A stretch of 64,000 nucleotides of DNA from Phoronis australis. Its lineage: Eukaryota > Phoronida > Phoronidae. Numbering within the stretch: position 1 is the stretch's first letter; each line of letters starts with the position of its first letter. Shown in pieces: positions 22,972-34,928 of this stretch. A program made the translations under genes and the position numbers. The notes below the pieces were generated by a model, which saw nothing but the letters and a program-made list of their open reading frames with translations, searched no databases and was not told the origin of the DNA. Location: the NCBI GenBank assembly GCA_002633005.1, contig NMRA01000144.1, positions 130,185 to 194,184 on the forward strand, read 5' to 3'.

Positions 22972-23784
22972 TATTTACGTGTATGTAGCAATGGAATGAC
23001 AAAGGTGTCAGGAGTGCGCACAATGATGACAATTTTTTTGGTTACGATTCTTTTTGTCAAATTTTCATTTTACTCTGTGACCATTCTGAGGACTCACAGG
23101 ACTACGAAATTCAAATTTAGGTCACGTCTAAGCCTGAGACAGACAAATCGATGCCATGTTTTCACTTCATAATGAGAATTCTAGCCTCAACTACAGTATA
23201 GAGGAGGTCATTGCTTCAAGTTCATTGCTTGTCACACTGTAAGTCCAGTATCGAGAGAAAAGTAAGAAAGTAGAGTTGCAGTTATACGAGAGCGAAGCTA
23301 GGTGGAGCAAAGTACGTGCAAATAACACCAGTTTCATTCTAACATAATTCACCGTATTGGTGGAACAAAGTCTAACCAGGTTAAGATTGGAATCTCTCAT
23401 CGTGTAAGGCGAGAATAAAGTATGCAGGTATGTTACCTGCCCATTTGCAAGGCCCGCGTTTCCGACCAGTGTTGATAGGTGGCGCCTTCCACATAACGAG
23501 AATGTGATATCAAATGATAAACAATACTATGAGGACAAGCAGAAGAGAAGCACAAATGTAGTATTGATGAAATGTGAGTTGTTACAAAGTTGTTAAGAAA
23601 TTAGGTATGAATGAGCGGGAAGTTTTAAAGTAGGGAATTTTCAGTACCACCTGTGTAAGTTTAATCCTTTTAAACCAGGTGCTTTCCAATTACACCTAGG
23701 AGAGATTTGTTGACGAGTAGACAAATTTATTGGCGACATCGTCAGGTAATACATATCTATTTATAGTTTCAATGCTAATAACAA

Positions 23785-23843
<59 letters not shown>

Positions 23844-24683
23844 TTTTAAGAAGCTCTAAAAACGAAATACCCCCACCGTGCGACGCTAACAAATTCAGAA
23901 TTTTACCTTAAATTTGCATTTCAATGCGAAAAAAGAAATCGTGCACGTTTTGTGACTTGACACAACCCATGGGAATAAAACTATAGTGTTGGTGACATTT
24001 TCGATGCTGCCGACAATTAGACTAATTAGAAACGATGTAACAGCCATGTAATTTAAGTGACTGCTGTATAATTAATTATCCATATTGGTTGTTTACCAAA
24101 ATTTGTATCCTCCTACGAGTGCATAGGTAATGATTCACCACATGTCTTTGACCAGTTGCGGGGTGGTTGTAATAGCCACTTTCCATTACTGGAACTCGGC
24201 TACTTTATTCAGTAAATCGTTTTGGAATTAGGAGTTGCATCTTGGAGGAAGTTTATGGGTTTTATGTTTTAAACTATCTCGCCCATTTTTATTATGTTCA
24301 GTGTAAATATTGTGTTAGCTAATCTAAAATTCATATTGCTTGGAGAGAGGCAACTGCTTGGTTCAGAAGTATCACAGATACCCAGCGTTGGTAAGACACA
24401 ACTTTGTTTTTTAATTTTTGAATATTAACTTTGTCTTTAGAAACAACTCTTTCTCAGTTACTTGACTAATTCATAGTACTTCTTCCTGAGCTACAAGTTT
24501 CTGCTAAATAGGCCTAGTCTTTGCCTAATTGTAAGTTGAATTTAATGTTATCAGATATGTAGTTTTCTGTATTTTAGTATGATGTATTTGATATTTCAGT
24601 TTGTATCTGTAATCGTATCGTATCGCGTATTATTAACTTGAACTTTGTATTGGCATTCCGTACACATATCTTAAACAAATTTT
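22972..24683. other. Non-coding stretch with AAT microsatellite
   Basis: 23775-23843 is (AAT)n. No gene seen elsewhere in the stretch. Confidence 0.6.
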
Positions 24684-25014
24684 TATGAACCAGTGTTTTC
24701 GTATTATTATTATGCGCGTCTAACCCGCTGGGCGAGCAACAAAAACAAAAACAAGAGATACACATCTAATGTGCATGTGAAGGCGCTACATTTAGTATTT
24801 GCAGTTACACCCATTATGAAGACCTAGTTTCATTATGTTTAAATATGTTTTATTTGAACCACTGTTACCGTATTATTATACGAGTGTAACCCACTGGGCG
24901 AACAAAAAAACAAAAACAAGAGATATAAATGTGCGTGTGAAGGCGCTACACTTAGTATTTGCAGTTACACCCATTATGAAGATCTAGTTTCATTTTGTAT
25001 AAATATGTCTTATT
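24684..25014. repeat. Tandem duplication, about 165 bp unit, two copies
   Basis: 24684-24850 and 24853-25014 share GTGAAGGCGCTACA, GCAGTTACACCCATTATGAA and flanking sequence in the same order. Confidence 0.8.
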
Positions 25015-25920
25015 TGAAGTCCATTTGCAAAATTAGCGGCAAATTTTAAGACTTTCATGGAAATAGGAATGTTAAAACACGACGACTTTTCACTGTTACA
25101 AAACACAATGACTTGCAATATCAAAATCGTCAAAATAAAATTGCTCTTTATTGAGGGAAGCCGAGTCGGAGTCTACTCACTTTTTGGACAGTCCCGATTT
25201 CAGAGTTAACTTTTCTGAATGGTATTTACAGTTTATTATCTAATCACGATACTATGCAATTTTTCAACCACTAGAATGTCGAAAAATGTTTATATACCTC
25301 GAACTGTTAATCTATAACCGAAGTTTTTAGCCTAATCGTCGCGAGTAGCAGCCATGTTGATTTCATTTCTTCAGCCGAGCGCTTTTGTCACGAACGATCA
25401 TAATTAATAATAATGATGCTTATAGGATTTTGTTTCTGTCTTGTCAGTTCCAAAACCATAAAAACTTTGTACCGTTGTGACTTGTCGATTATTTCGTTCC
25501 AGTGCATGACTCCAGCCTCTGTGCCGGAGGCGACCGTGAGCTCAACTATTTGTCTATAGTTATACTTTACATGTTCTACTTTTGGGCATTGACGTATACT
25601 TGTATGTGAATATCAGGCATTCCCACACAATCTCGAACAAGAATAGACTGATAAGACTTTTTACTGCAGCCATTATTTCAGCCACAACTTGATGCTGAGG
25701 CTGACAACCACGTTTTCAACAATGGTAAGACACATGTACACTCTTAAGTTGCACTTGAAATGCACTTAGACGTTGGAAGTACCTTCGTTAAAGTGTACAC
25801 AACATGACTCTAGTACCTCAAAATAAATTTTATTATAATATCTTACTTGATTTCAGTGCCCTTAGTGCACAGCTCGTAAAGAAACACGCAAAAATTGAAA
25901 AAATGATAATTATGTACAAC
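25015..25920. repeat. Diverged partial copy of the 3.6 kb block
   Basis: 25148-25790 follows 16140-17100 and 60225-61110 in order, but lacks the MITEs. No coding sequence kept. Confidence 0.65.
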
Positions 25921-26044
25921 GTCATGGGTTGAACCCAAGCCGTTCGCCATACTGTTCGGATCAGAGACAAAGTGTACATGTATAGAGTGAAGAGAAAGCA
26001 AAGTACATTTAGCGTCGAGAAGGTTCGTAAAGGGATCAAAAGAA

Positions 26045-26268
26045 GTGTTTCCGGACGCTGCAGCAACAGCAGCCAGGCGGAAAACGTCTCGGTGTTCCGA
26101 AGGACATCAAAGTTGCGCAAAAGTGGCATGGCTTCGTGCGCGAGAGTGCGTAACGTCATCGTGGACCAAGCGTTTCGGTCCGGGGCCACTCTGTGTTCTG
26201 CCCACTTTGAGGACTCGTGTTTCGACTCCAGTCAAAGGAGACGTTACGATGAAGGCCTGGTTCAATAA
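26045..26268 (+). pseudogene. THAP-domain relic
   Basis: Three frames together spell a THAP finger: CSNSSQAENVSVF, then GVPKDIKVAQKWHGFVRE after a shift, then FRSGATLCSAHFEDSCF after a second shift. The family pattern C..C, FPKD, W..FVR and LCSAHF is clear. Two frame shifts make it non-functional. Confidence 0.65.
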
Positions 26269-26301
26269 AGGACAATATTTATCATTCAGAAACATTAGCT
26301 C

Positions 26302-26550
26302 TTAATTCAGGACCGTCTGTTGGATGACTGGGTTGACTCGCCGAGCCCGAGTCCGCTTCTGTCGCGGGAGGATCCAGTTCATAAGGCTCAAAGTAGAAAA
26401 GTGCGCAGCCGGAAGCACATTAAACTTGTTCTCGCTTTCGTGCAACCCCATTTCCTCATCCTGGCCACCATTCCCGTACGTTTCTTCATAGTATTCGTTC
26501 AATTCTTGCTCATAATCGTCGTCCCTTTCAAATTCCCTGCTCTCCGCCAT
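26302..26550 (-). pseudogene. Acidic transposon-protein N-terminus
   Basis: Starts MAESREFERDDDYEQELNEY and continues with YEETYGNGGQDEEMGL. A shift near 26400 then gives FEPYELDPPATEADSGSASQ. Its ATG lies 24 bp inside the right inverted repeat. The EYYEE and FEPYELDPP pattern matches the relics at 15984 and 60060. Similar N-termini precede cysteine-rich P2X7-C-terminus-like domains in some invertebrate proteins, as I recall; that part is absent here. Confidence 0.5.
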
Positions 26551-26592
26551 TGTTCAATGCTAGTCAATGATCTCTTGTGTTCAACCCATGAC

Positions 26593-28621
26593 ATCACATG
26601 GCGGGAAATGTGAAAATTAGCAAAATTGAAAGAAAAATCAAAATTTCGAGCTAATTACACAAAATAAACATGGGTTTAGCTAAATTTTACGTCATACATT
26701 TAGTCGGTAGCCACCGGTAATTCAAAATGTGCAAAAATCCATTGTGTGTATTTAAATCTCCGCACATGGATCTCTTCGTTATACTCGTCTTAGGCAAAAT
26801 TCAACACTCCTCGAAACCGCTCCCAACCACGTCTGGTGCAGAACAAAAATGTGGCCGTGGAGACAGGACTTCCACTGATAACGGCGAACAATATTTTTAA
26901 TTTTTGCGTTGCTTTCTTGATTTCATGTACACAAATTGAAAAAGAATTACCTAGTTACCTAGTACAGCATACCAAAACTGTTGGTAACCGAATTCAAGCA
27001 TTTGTGACCATAGTGTGAAGGGTTTGAGCTTCATAGTAAGTTTACACGCAGAATAGCGCAAGCCTGTACGTGTACATGTACAAAGCCATTCATTTTCATT
27101 CAAGTTAGATGTTTTTAGGGAGAGGCAATATTTGGCAACAGCTTATATTGCCACATTCGACACAAATCTCGCCAAATGGGAAGCGACAGTATCGAGGTTG
27201 AGAGACTATAGCCCCATTTTTTCATTCTTGCGCCGCCCCTGCATAAGTGAATTCAAGACTCTGTTACAGATCGTTGTAAAAGCCCCTCGACCCACGACCT
27301 GTGGCAATAGATGAATGCTAATTTGCGCTTTTTACACATTTCATTATGAATGACTTTCCCATCAGACGTAACTACAGGCGAATCTTCTCTGGCTCAAATC
27401 TGGTGGTTAAAACAGAAAGTGACGTAAAAGCATGGTCTGAAATAGCGAAGTGTGAGCGAACAATCGTTGCCGCGGACATAGTTACACGAGCGGCTAACAA
27501 TGGCCCTGTTCTACTAAACTTAGGGAAAGAGTATGTTTAAACTTAACATGAATGGACATAACTTCACATTTTTATTATATGTTGTCTACATGTATACTTC
27601 ATGTAACGTCGAGATACTATTTAGTTAACAGTTTGTTTTTTTTTTCAAACTGTACATGTAATTACTACAGAAATTACATTTTTGTCTGTTCCTCGCACTC
27701 TCCCAAAATAACTTGAGTCTGCCATTCACTTAAGAGCAGACGAGACGATCACATTTTGCCGGCAAAATCATGTGTACCGTTGGTAGGTCTTTGAATTGAT
27801 TTGGTTGCGTTGTTTTTTTATTCATTTTTTTGCTGATTTTGGCTTTCAAAATTGCCTAATCGGCTCTCTTAATTGCAAAAGAAAAACGGGGAAACGCCAG
27901 CCGAGCTCACGGCCCTAGTAGTTGATACAGTGCTTGTTTTTTATTCAGATAGAGTGAGCATGTGTAGACTGTGTCGAGGGGGTTGTGGGTCGTGGGTCAA
28001 AGAGGTGACTGTAGCGTAATACAAAAACGTATGCCGCAAATGATGTGTTGTTGCAACTGAATGGATCNCAAACAAGGGTCCCTTTTAGACTTAATGACGT
28101 AACTTGGTTAAAGTGGTATAAAACGTGAAATGCAGACTGAAATGCCTTATTCAACGTGGTTCTCTGCCACCGAAACAGAAGTCGAAGTGTTCAACAGGTA
28201 TTTTTATGGGTCGGCGGTAAAAATTTAACTTTTTGGCTGTCGTCAAAGAATTTTTTTCTTTAGTTTCAAATGTCAGAAAATAAAAACAATCTGCCAATTA
28301 TTCTTCACTTTGTCAATTTATTCACTTCGGAAGAGCATGTCTCCTTATCATATATGGCAAGACGTACATGTAGATGTAGCACATTTCTCTTATATGTAAA
28401 CCAAACAATGGCGAGTTTGTGCAGTAGCAGAGACCGGGCAGAAGGAGACAAATCTCCTGGCGAAATTCCATTGGACGGCCAGTGGCGTACGTTATTGTTT
28501 CATGGACCGTAGCGACATCCAGCGGGTGTGTGCTCCGAAGAAAGTAATACGGTGGACACTTGTGATCATTGAATCTGAGACAAGACATTTTATCTGATTA
28601 TGTAGCTTATATAGACTTCCC
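26593..28621. other. Non-coding stretch
   Basis: 27286-27345 (CCCTCGACCCACGACCTGTG then GGCAATAGA..TTTGCGCTTTTTACA) matches 63942-64000. A reversed GGGTCGTGGGTC lies near 27988. An undetermined base is at 28068. The frame at 27346-27540 shows no domain. Confidence 0.5.
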
Positions 28622-29520
28622 ATTGGAAGTTGAAACGACAATGTCACAAGGTGGCGAAAAAGGCTTTTGATGTAAAAAACTTACAACAGTAACAAATAGA
28701 GTTTAGGCACACATGTTGCAGATTACAGTCCCGGTGATCGAAACGTTTATGATCACGTGTTTTTCTTTTTTCAAACAACTGTTACGTGTAGTTGATTTCA
28801 CCATCCTTGAAAGTGAAAGTTGGTCTTTCTATTTGCATTGGTTTTTTCTTATTTCTCAAGGAATTATTTAAATGTCGTTACGCTGAGACACAAATTATTA
28901 CTTTTTTGGTCTGCCCTGGAAACATGTGAACAATACGTTAATGATAAATGTTTATGAATTCCGTTGCTTACTGTCGCATCATAATTCTTCTGTCGATACC
29001 TTGCTGGCATCGCATGTTGTCAAACACTGTTCAGCATGTGTTTCAGGAGCTTAAATCTAGTGTTTTGTGGTTACTCTAGATATGTTATGTGAAAAAGAAA
29101 GGCCACGTCTGCTAAATTGTTGTTTCTGTGAATGGCATACGCAATATATTGCGCCACGTTGTTGCCGCCGTCACAACCTTCGACAGGGGATGCCGTAGCA
29201 CAATAAATTAATGGACAACCCGGATGATGAATCGCTGAAATATTAATAATGCAAGTGATGAAATTCCTCAATTCGAGATCATGCATATCATTTTCCAGAA
29301 CTTGCACCTCCACACACAGTCGCTACTTGTTTTGTTTACCATGCACACCACAACGCAAAGCCCTAACATTCACCCTAGATTATACCGGTGATATCAGGAA
29401 GCCAAAATCACAACTGTGTCTAAGACAATACCCGGGTTGGTGGCAAGTATGTTTACGGTACAATCCCCAATCCAGGACTACTCGGCTCGCCAATGCTCGT
29501 TATTTAAATTTGCTAATGTG
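28622..29520. repeat. Dispersed repeat E, copy 1 (partner 34952-36510)
   Basis: Collinear with the region around the membrane-protein gene: ACAATGTCACAAGGTGG.., then TTGCGCCACGTTGTTGCC.., in the same order. The minus frame at 29313-29071 (EGCDGGNNVAQ) is partly kept in the partner, but there it has stops. Coding status is doubtful. Confidence 0.7.
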
Positions 29521-30867
29521 ACAGAACGCGCAAAATACAGAGAAACGAGCATAACAAGAATATCATTCGTGAAAATTAAGCTGTTACATTATTTTTTAAG
29601 TCGGATTATTTAAAACCAAATTTAAGTAAAAATTGTTGTAGCTTGGCAGAATGAAAGGGCTCTTGATTAAACTTTGGTCTTGGTTTAAAACGCTACAGAA
29701 ATTCTGAAGTGGGATGTCAAAATGACACCACTTACAGTGTATTTCAAGTGTCCTCTTCGGGATGGTCCAGATAAGAGTACAAGTCAGCAAACCAAAATTT
29801 GATAGTCTTTGTAATGAAGATTCAATTTGTCATATGCTGTGACGAGGCTGAAAAGGCGCGTGCTTTCACTACGCAAAAAGCTAGAATTGGTTGAAAATAA
29901 TTTTCTGAAGATTTAATTAAAAGTTTACCCCTGCAGCAGTCCGCTAACTTCAATCATGTACATGTAAGGCCATGGCATTACAAATGAAATGGCCATTTTC
30001 TCGGAACACTGAAAAAAATGCAGCGATCCGCCTATACCTTGTATTTGGCCACACACCTACATTCGACAGCAACTACAACTGCATTCGTATATAAGGCCAG
30101 TCGCTCTTTTTGTTGTTTTCTGCTAATCACCTACAATGACAATTAATAAAGAATCAACTGACGCTCCGTATTTTAATAAAACCCGAACTGTAAATTCAAG
30201 AACCGTTAAAAATCAAGCAATGTTGTGGCCTCGAGGGACCCGCGTTTTTAACTTGCAACTTTTAAGCTCTGAGTAAAACTGACACCTACAATTCTTTGAA
30301 TGTTGTTTACTCTGTGGGCTACCGCACCCCTGACTTTACGCGTACTGGAAAAGGCAGGGTCCACTACACAAACTTTCCAAATCAGATTTGGATCACCAGA
30401 AGCATGTAAACGCTTACGGTAATGATGCTTCTAAAATTCCTGTGAGTGCGGGGCCCCAAAAAGCCGTACCATATGTTACTTTTGCTACGTTGTTAATCCG
30501 GCACTGGGGATAGTTTACTTGAAGTTATCAGCTTTGACAAGAACTATTAAACACCAAAAAACGTTGTATTTTGTGATTTTATTACAAATTGCAAAGTATC
30601 GCCGCTGTCTGCCAGACATTTGCCGAAATCAAGGCCGATGGCCCTACGAGTTAAACATTTCGCTCTGTTAAACGAACATCGAATTGGGCCTTTTATTCTC
30701 AACAAATTTGTGTCAATTTCTTTACCGTGATAGGATTCCATTTCCGTAAAGTGATAGCATTCCACTTCCGTAAAATGCTCAGGCAATCCCGATACATGTC
30801 CCCTTTCCGAATATGCCATTTATGGATGCCCAAACCTAACAAACTATTGGGAGTTTTCTTGCTCGAT
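29521..30867. other. Non-coding stretch
   Basis: No gene or recognised repeat seen. Confidence 0.4.
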
Positions 30868-31632
30868 ACCATCCCCAACACAGAGGAGGACATTGAATTT
30901 GAATTAGAATACAACAGAACAGTGCTGAAAAGATGTGGTTACCCGAAGTGGTCATTCCACAAGGCAAACCATGACAGAGTCAGGCCTCAGAACACGCAGC
31001 CGGACAATAGGGGAAACATCAGGGTAACATTGCCTTTTGTGCCAGGGATCGCTGATCAGATCAAATCACATATGAGGGGACATGACATTGCTGTTGTATT
31101 CAAACCTGTTAACACCATAAGGAGTCAATTGTTAAATGTGAAAGACAAAACCAGCAAAGAGAAAACATCAAATGTGGTGTATGGCATTTCATGCTCGGAA
31201 CTGGGGTGTGGAGCAGCATACATTGGGGAAACCAAGCAAGCCCTGAAAAGTCGTTTCAACCAGCATCGTAGGTCCAGTTATGGGGACTGCTATGATTCTG
31301 CAGTTTTTTCTCACATGGCTTCCACGGACCACTCTTTCGCCATGGAAGATGTGAAGATCCTGGATAGAGAAGAGAATTGGTTTCGGAGAGGGGTCAAAGA
31401 AGCTATCTACGAGAGAATCGAGAATCCTAGCCTCAATAGACATGGGGGGCTGCGGTTCACTTACCTAGGACATGGGATGGGGCGCTGATGAGAATCCCGC
31501 GGAAACTACACGACGGATCACATGACAAGTCACGTGACAACTCAGTGGCCTGATGAAGTCCTCGAGAGGAGGACGCAACGTAGCCACCTCTACATACGTA
31601 AGTCCAGTAGTAGATTTATTTATTGTTTCTTA
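30868..31632 (+). mobile_element. Penelope-like element fragment, GIY-YIG endonuclease end (copy 1)
   Basis: The frame is open through the fragment to a stop at 31488. The thumb-like tail CGYPKWSFHKANHDR is followed by a linker and the GIY-YIG nuclease: NVVYGISC, AAYIGETKQALKSRFNQHRR, then HMASTDHSFAMEDVKILDRE and WFRRGVKEAIYERIENPSL. The reverse transcriptase is missing. The fragment begins at exactly the same base (ACCATCCCCAACACAG) as copy 2 at 44147. The 3' part has a CTGATGA..GCAAC hairpin at about 31551-31590. Confidence 0.85.
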
Positions 31633-31989
31633 TATTGCCCAACTGGATGACTGAAAACATTCATCATAAAATGACGCAGTAATGCCACCACAGAGTATAA
31701 GCTGACGACGCACACAGTGAGACACGAAAACTTGCTCCCGAAGTACAGTCAATATTATCCCCACTAAATCTTTTTGCACCGTCTCTCTTGAAAACCGTTG
31801 TTGAAGTGGAATCTTCATTCATGTTCATCTTTTACGTCTTCATTATCTCTGTAACTTGTTTACGTGGTCCCTCTTTTACACTTACTGACCTGTCCTCAAC
31901 TCTATGACGTAGCAGGTTAAATAAGCATCTCCAAGCTGACCGACATCACGGTTGTACTGTAGGGACGTTTCTCCTATTCTTCCTACGAC

Positions 31990-32460
31990 ATCCGTGACCT
32001 TCCAGTGTTTGCACAGGTGTTGACATACTGTTCACGCACCAAGAGGCCTGTCAACTCAACAAAATCTTTCCCGACTGCTGCCCTCCCTGTCTTCCTGTCC
32101 TGGTAGCTCTGTAACCTACATGTGGCATTGAACTGTTAAGCCATATCACCTAGCTCAGTCGTTGTTTCCATAACTTCTTTCGTAAAGCTCTTAGGTCTTC
32201 TTATGATGTCTCAGTAAGGCCTTCTTCATAGAGTTTTTACCATCACATCAGCCGTGGTCATGCTGGTATAACCACGTAGGCCAACTGCCTATTCCCTATT
32301 GCTACAAACCTTACACTGGGTAATTCTTTTAAACGTCTCCAGGAAGTTGTCGATGTCGTTCTGCTTTTCGTCAAATGCTGGAAGCTTCGATTTAACAACA
32401 CTAGACGTCCTTGCAGCCTGGCCAACTTCCATTGATACCATGCCCCTCTCATGTTCTGTT
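31990..32460 (-). pseudogene. Gypsy-type gag relic
   Basis: Minus-strand frames spell pieces of a Ty3/Gypsy-like gag: VKSKLPAFDEKQNDIDNFLE and TFKRI (about 32430-32320), ELGDMA (about 32150), then REDFVELTGLLVREQYVNTC (about 32085-32020). Order and spacing fit gag; several stops and frame shifts break it. No LTRs identified. Confidence 0.6.
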
Positions 32461-33457
32461 CTTCCTGCGCTTCGTTTGCAGCTCAGCCTTGTGGGCTTAC
32501 CTTCTTACCTCAGCGTTTTTTGTCTTCTGTGGCACGGACTTCAACTTGCTACACGGTCCCTGATCCTTCTATACTGGGGCCGAATCGGCCCCCTTCCCTT
32601 CAAAAATATTTTAAAACTCGAAATCCCCCTGACCAATTAAAAAATTTTCCCTCTAAACGATCACAAATTCCCCTCGTTTTATGTATACCCTTGTCATAAA
32701 AAGCAATGCAATAAATAAACTCCGCAAAAATCCCCCTCTTCCCAGTCTAAGTAGAAAAACGGTGCGAAAATTACCCTCCTAGTAAAAAACGCCATAAAAT
32801 TCCCATTTAAAAAGTACATGCAACTTTCCTTTCAGATGAGTGGGGCCATGTGCTACTTTTTTGAAGACTGTTTAGGGTCTTACCCGTATACACCTATTTC
32901 TTGCAAGAGCGCCATCAGCTCTGGATATTAGCTGTCATTAGGTAACCAAAGTTAAGACGCCAATTACCACAGTCCAATCAATCACATTTTTAGCGTCAAT
33001 TGGTTCCTGCAATTTTCACCAAATGGCTCACTTTCACGGCAGATGGAGGAGCGAAGGTAGTCACTGACCGATGCTAACAGTTTTTGGTGCGATGATAAGA
33101 ACAAGTTCAGTTCGAGTTAGACAGATTACTAATCTCGACTGAACTTACTTCAGTCCAGTCATACACAAGACAATGTATTGCTGCGAAGCCTTGACTCGTG
33201 CAAAACTCTTGTGTCACTTTCAGAACATGCCTTGGTGTATTACTAAAGTACCTTGCTGACTACTAATACTTGTTTACACATATAGCTGAGTCTTATTTTG
33301 AGTGACTGGTTTGTTAACTGACTCCCAACTAACTCGTGCCTGGATATTTGTAGTCTGTGACAGTGTTCTGCAACTTAATCACAATCTAGACCTCTCCGTA
33401 GTCTAACCAATTGCTACATCTACGTGTAACTGGCTTTTACAATGTTCCAAACCATTG

Positions 33458-33503
<46 letters not shown>

Positions 33504-34019
33504 ACATACACATGTACGTATACATTGGGAATTTCCGGAAATAGGCCCACTCAAAATACACCCATTCGTAAAGTTTCGGAAAATTTCCAAAAATATTCCC
33601 ACTGTTGGTGTACTCTTGACAGTCTGGAATAGCATGAAAATGTACATGTAGCTTTACAGGTGCTAGACAATGCCTTTGTAACTTTATTATTGCTGCCGAG
33701 GTGGCATTTAGCAAGCAATAGTGTACTATGAGGTGAGATTGAGAGTTCGCTTAAATTTAAGCTCTGTGCTTTTGTAAACAACAACGAGGGAATAATGTCT
33801 TTTGTGATTAAATGTCACTGTGATATTAATATCTCCTATATTATTTCGAGACATCCATGTCCCTAAAATCTAACTGCGTTGACAAGCCAGTTTTAAAAGA
33901 TCGTTTCAGGGAATTATTTGGTAAAGAGTAAAATTCAGTAATGGGTAAGTGCGTACTTTCTCTTAGGGGCAGTGGGCATTTAACTCAACCCGTTTAGTGT
34001 GATATCTTTTGATTTACAG
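32461..34019. other. Non-coding stretch with TG microsatellite
   Basis: 33461-33500 is (TG)20. No gene seen. Probably partly intron or upstream sequence of the membrane-protein gene at 34020. Confidence 0.5.
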
Positions 34020-34928
34020 AGAGCAGACGTCCACTTACCACAACAAAGAGGGCGCCACCTGCTCCGCCAGTCACTCACACAGTACTGGTAATAGGGGTAT
34101 CTGCTGGGCTACTTGTAGTTTGCGCTGTGGCTGTTTGGCTGTGTGTTTGTATCAGAAACAAAACAAGGAACCAAGTGCATGAATGGAGGTAGGTAAAAAG
34201 CAGGGGAATTCTGGCGGCAATGTGGTGCTTACTAATGACTCGGCAACTCGATTTATGTAATAATTTCGGGGGATTTCAAGGTGCCAAAATAACTGTTGCA
34301 TTTTTTGATTAGAAGGTTGAAGTTCTACTTTTTCTCACGCACTGCTTCAGCATCAACATCATAACCCTCGTTTGGATTTGGTCAGCAACAGCGATAACAG
34401 AGAGCAGTTAGAAGTGGACCAAACTTGAATGGGGTGATGGTTTGCCCTTTGACAAATGACGGGTCTTTACCTTTTTATTTGTTGATGGCATGACTGATCT
34501 GTTTTTGGAGGCACCGGGATTTTTTATACTAATGTAGTGTGGCACCTGAAATAGAAGTTACGTGACGAAGTAACCCAACATGCACTTTGTACTCAAACAG
34601 TAAATAAAGTAACTCGAGTAGTTTTAGCCATTGCTTTCCCATCCTAAGGTGTTCTGACAAAAATTTATAGATCAACGTCGACGCGCAACTGGTCATTGTG
34701 TCTTTTCTCTCAAAAGTGCTGTCAGGGATCGTTCTAATGAGATTAATTCGATTTCCAGAATTCCGATGAATGAAAAGAGTGACAATTATTTTCTTATACC
34801 ATTCCAGAACCCCTACAACGAATGTACCAAAAGATCCTGCGATGACGTATGTAAATCAAGCGTATCATGTTAACACCAATGGACATGCGATCCCAATTCA
34901 CAATTTGCCTGTAGTAAATATTCCTTAA
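34020..34928 (+). CDS. Single-pass membrane protein, last two exons
   Basis: The exon 34020-34188 has an acceptor (TTTACAG) and donor (GTAGGT). It encodes a Thr/Pro-rich juxtamembrane stretch (RPLTTTKRAPPAPP), a transmembrane helix (VLVIGVSAGLLVVCAVAVWL) and a basic stop-transfer CIRNKTRNQ. The exon 34808-34928 joins in phase (AG+A) and gives a 40-residue cytoplasmic tail with YVNQAYHVNTNGHAIPIHNL, ending in a stop. YVNQAY could be a tyrosine motif, as an inference. The extracellular exons were not found upstream, so the family is unknown. It is probably a cell-surface receptor or adhesion protein. Confidence 0.7.

Larger units (their letters stand above)
25921..26592. mobile_element. Miniature two-gene DNA transposon with THAP relic
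   Basis: Inverted repeats: GTCATGGGTTGAACCCAAG at 25921-25939 matches the reverse complement of 26574-26592 at 18 of 19 positions. Inside are a THAP relic on plus and an acidic-protein N-terminus on minus, converging. This mirrors the ISL2EU-type layout at 4.3-9.6 kb and suggests an internally deleted derivative of a larger element. The exact ends and target duplication are not clear. Confidence 0.6.

Noticed and set aside
29071-29313. Conserved minus gene with EGCDGGNNVAQ
   Set aside because: The partner copy at 36080-36330 carries in-frame stops, so it is probably a repeat rather than a gene.
33403-33714. Open frames over the TG tract
   Set aside because: Dinucleotide repeat read through in several frames; no domain.
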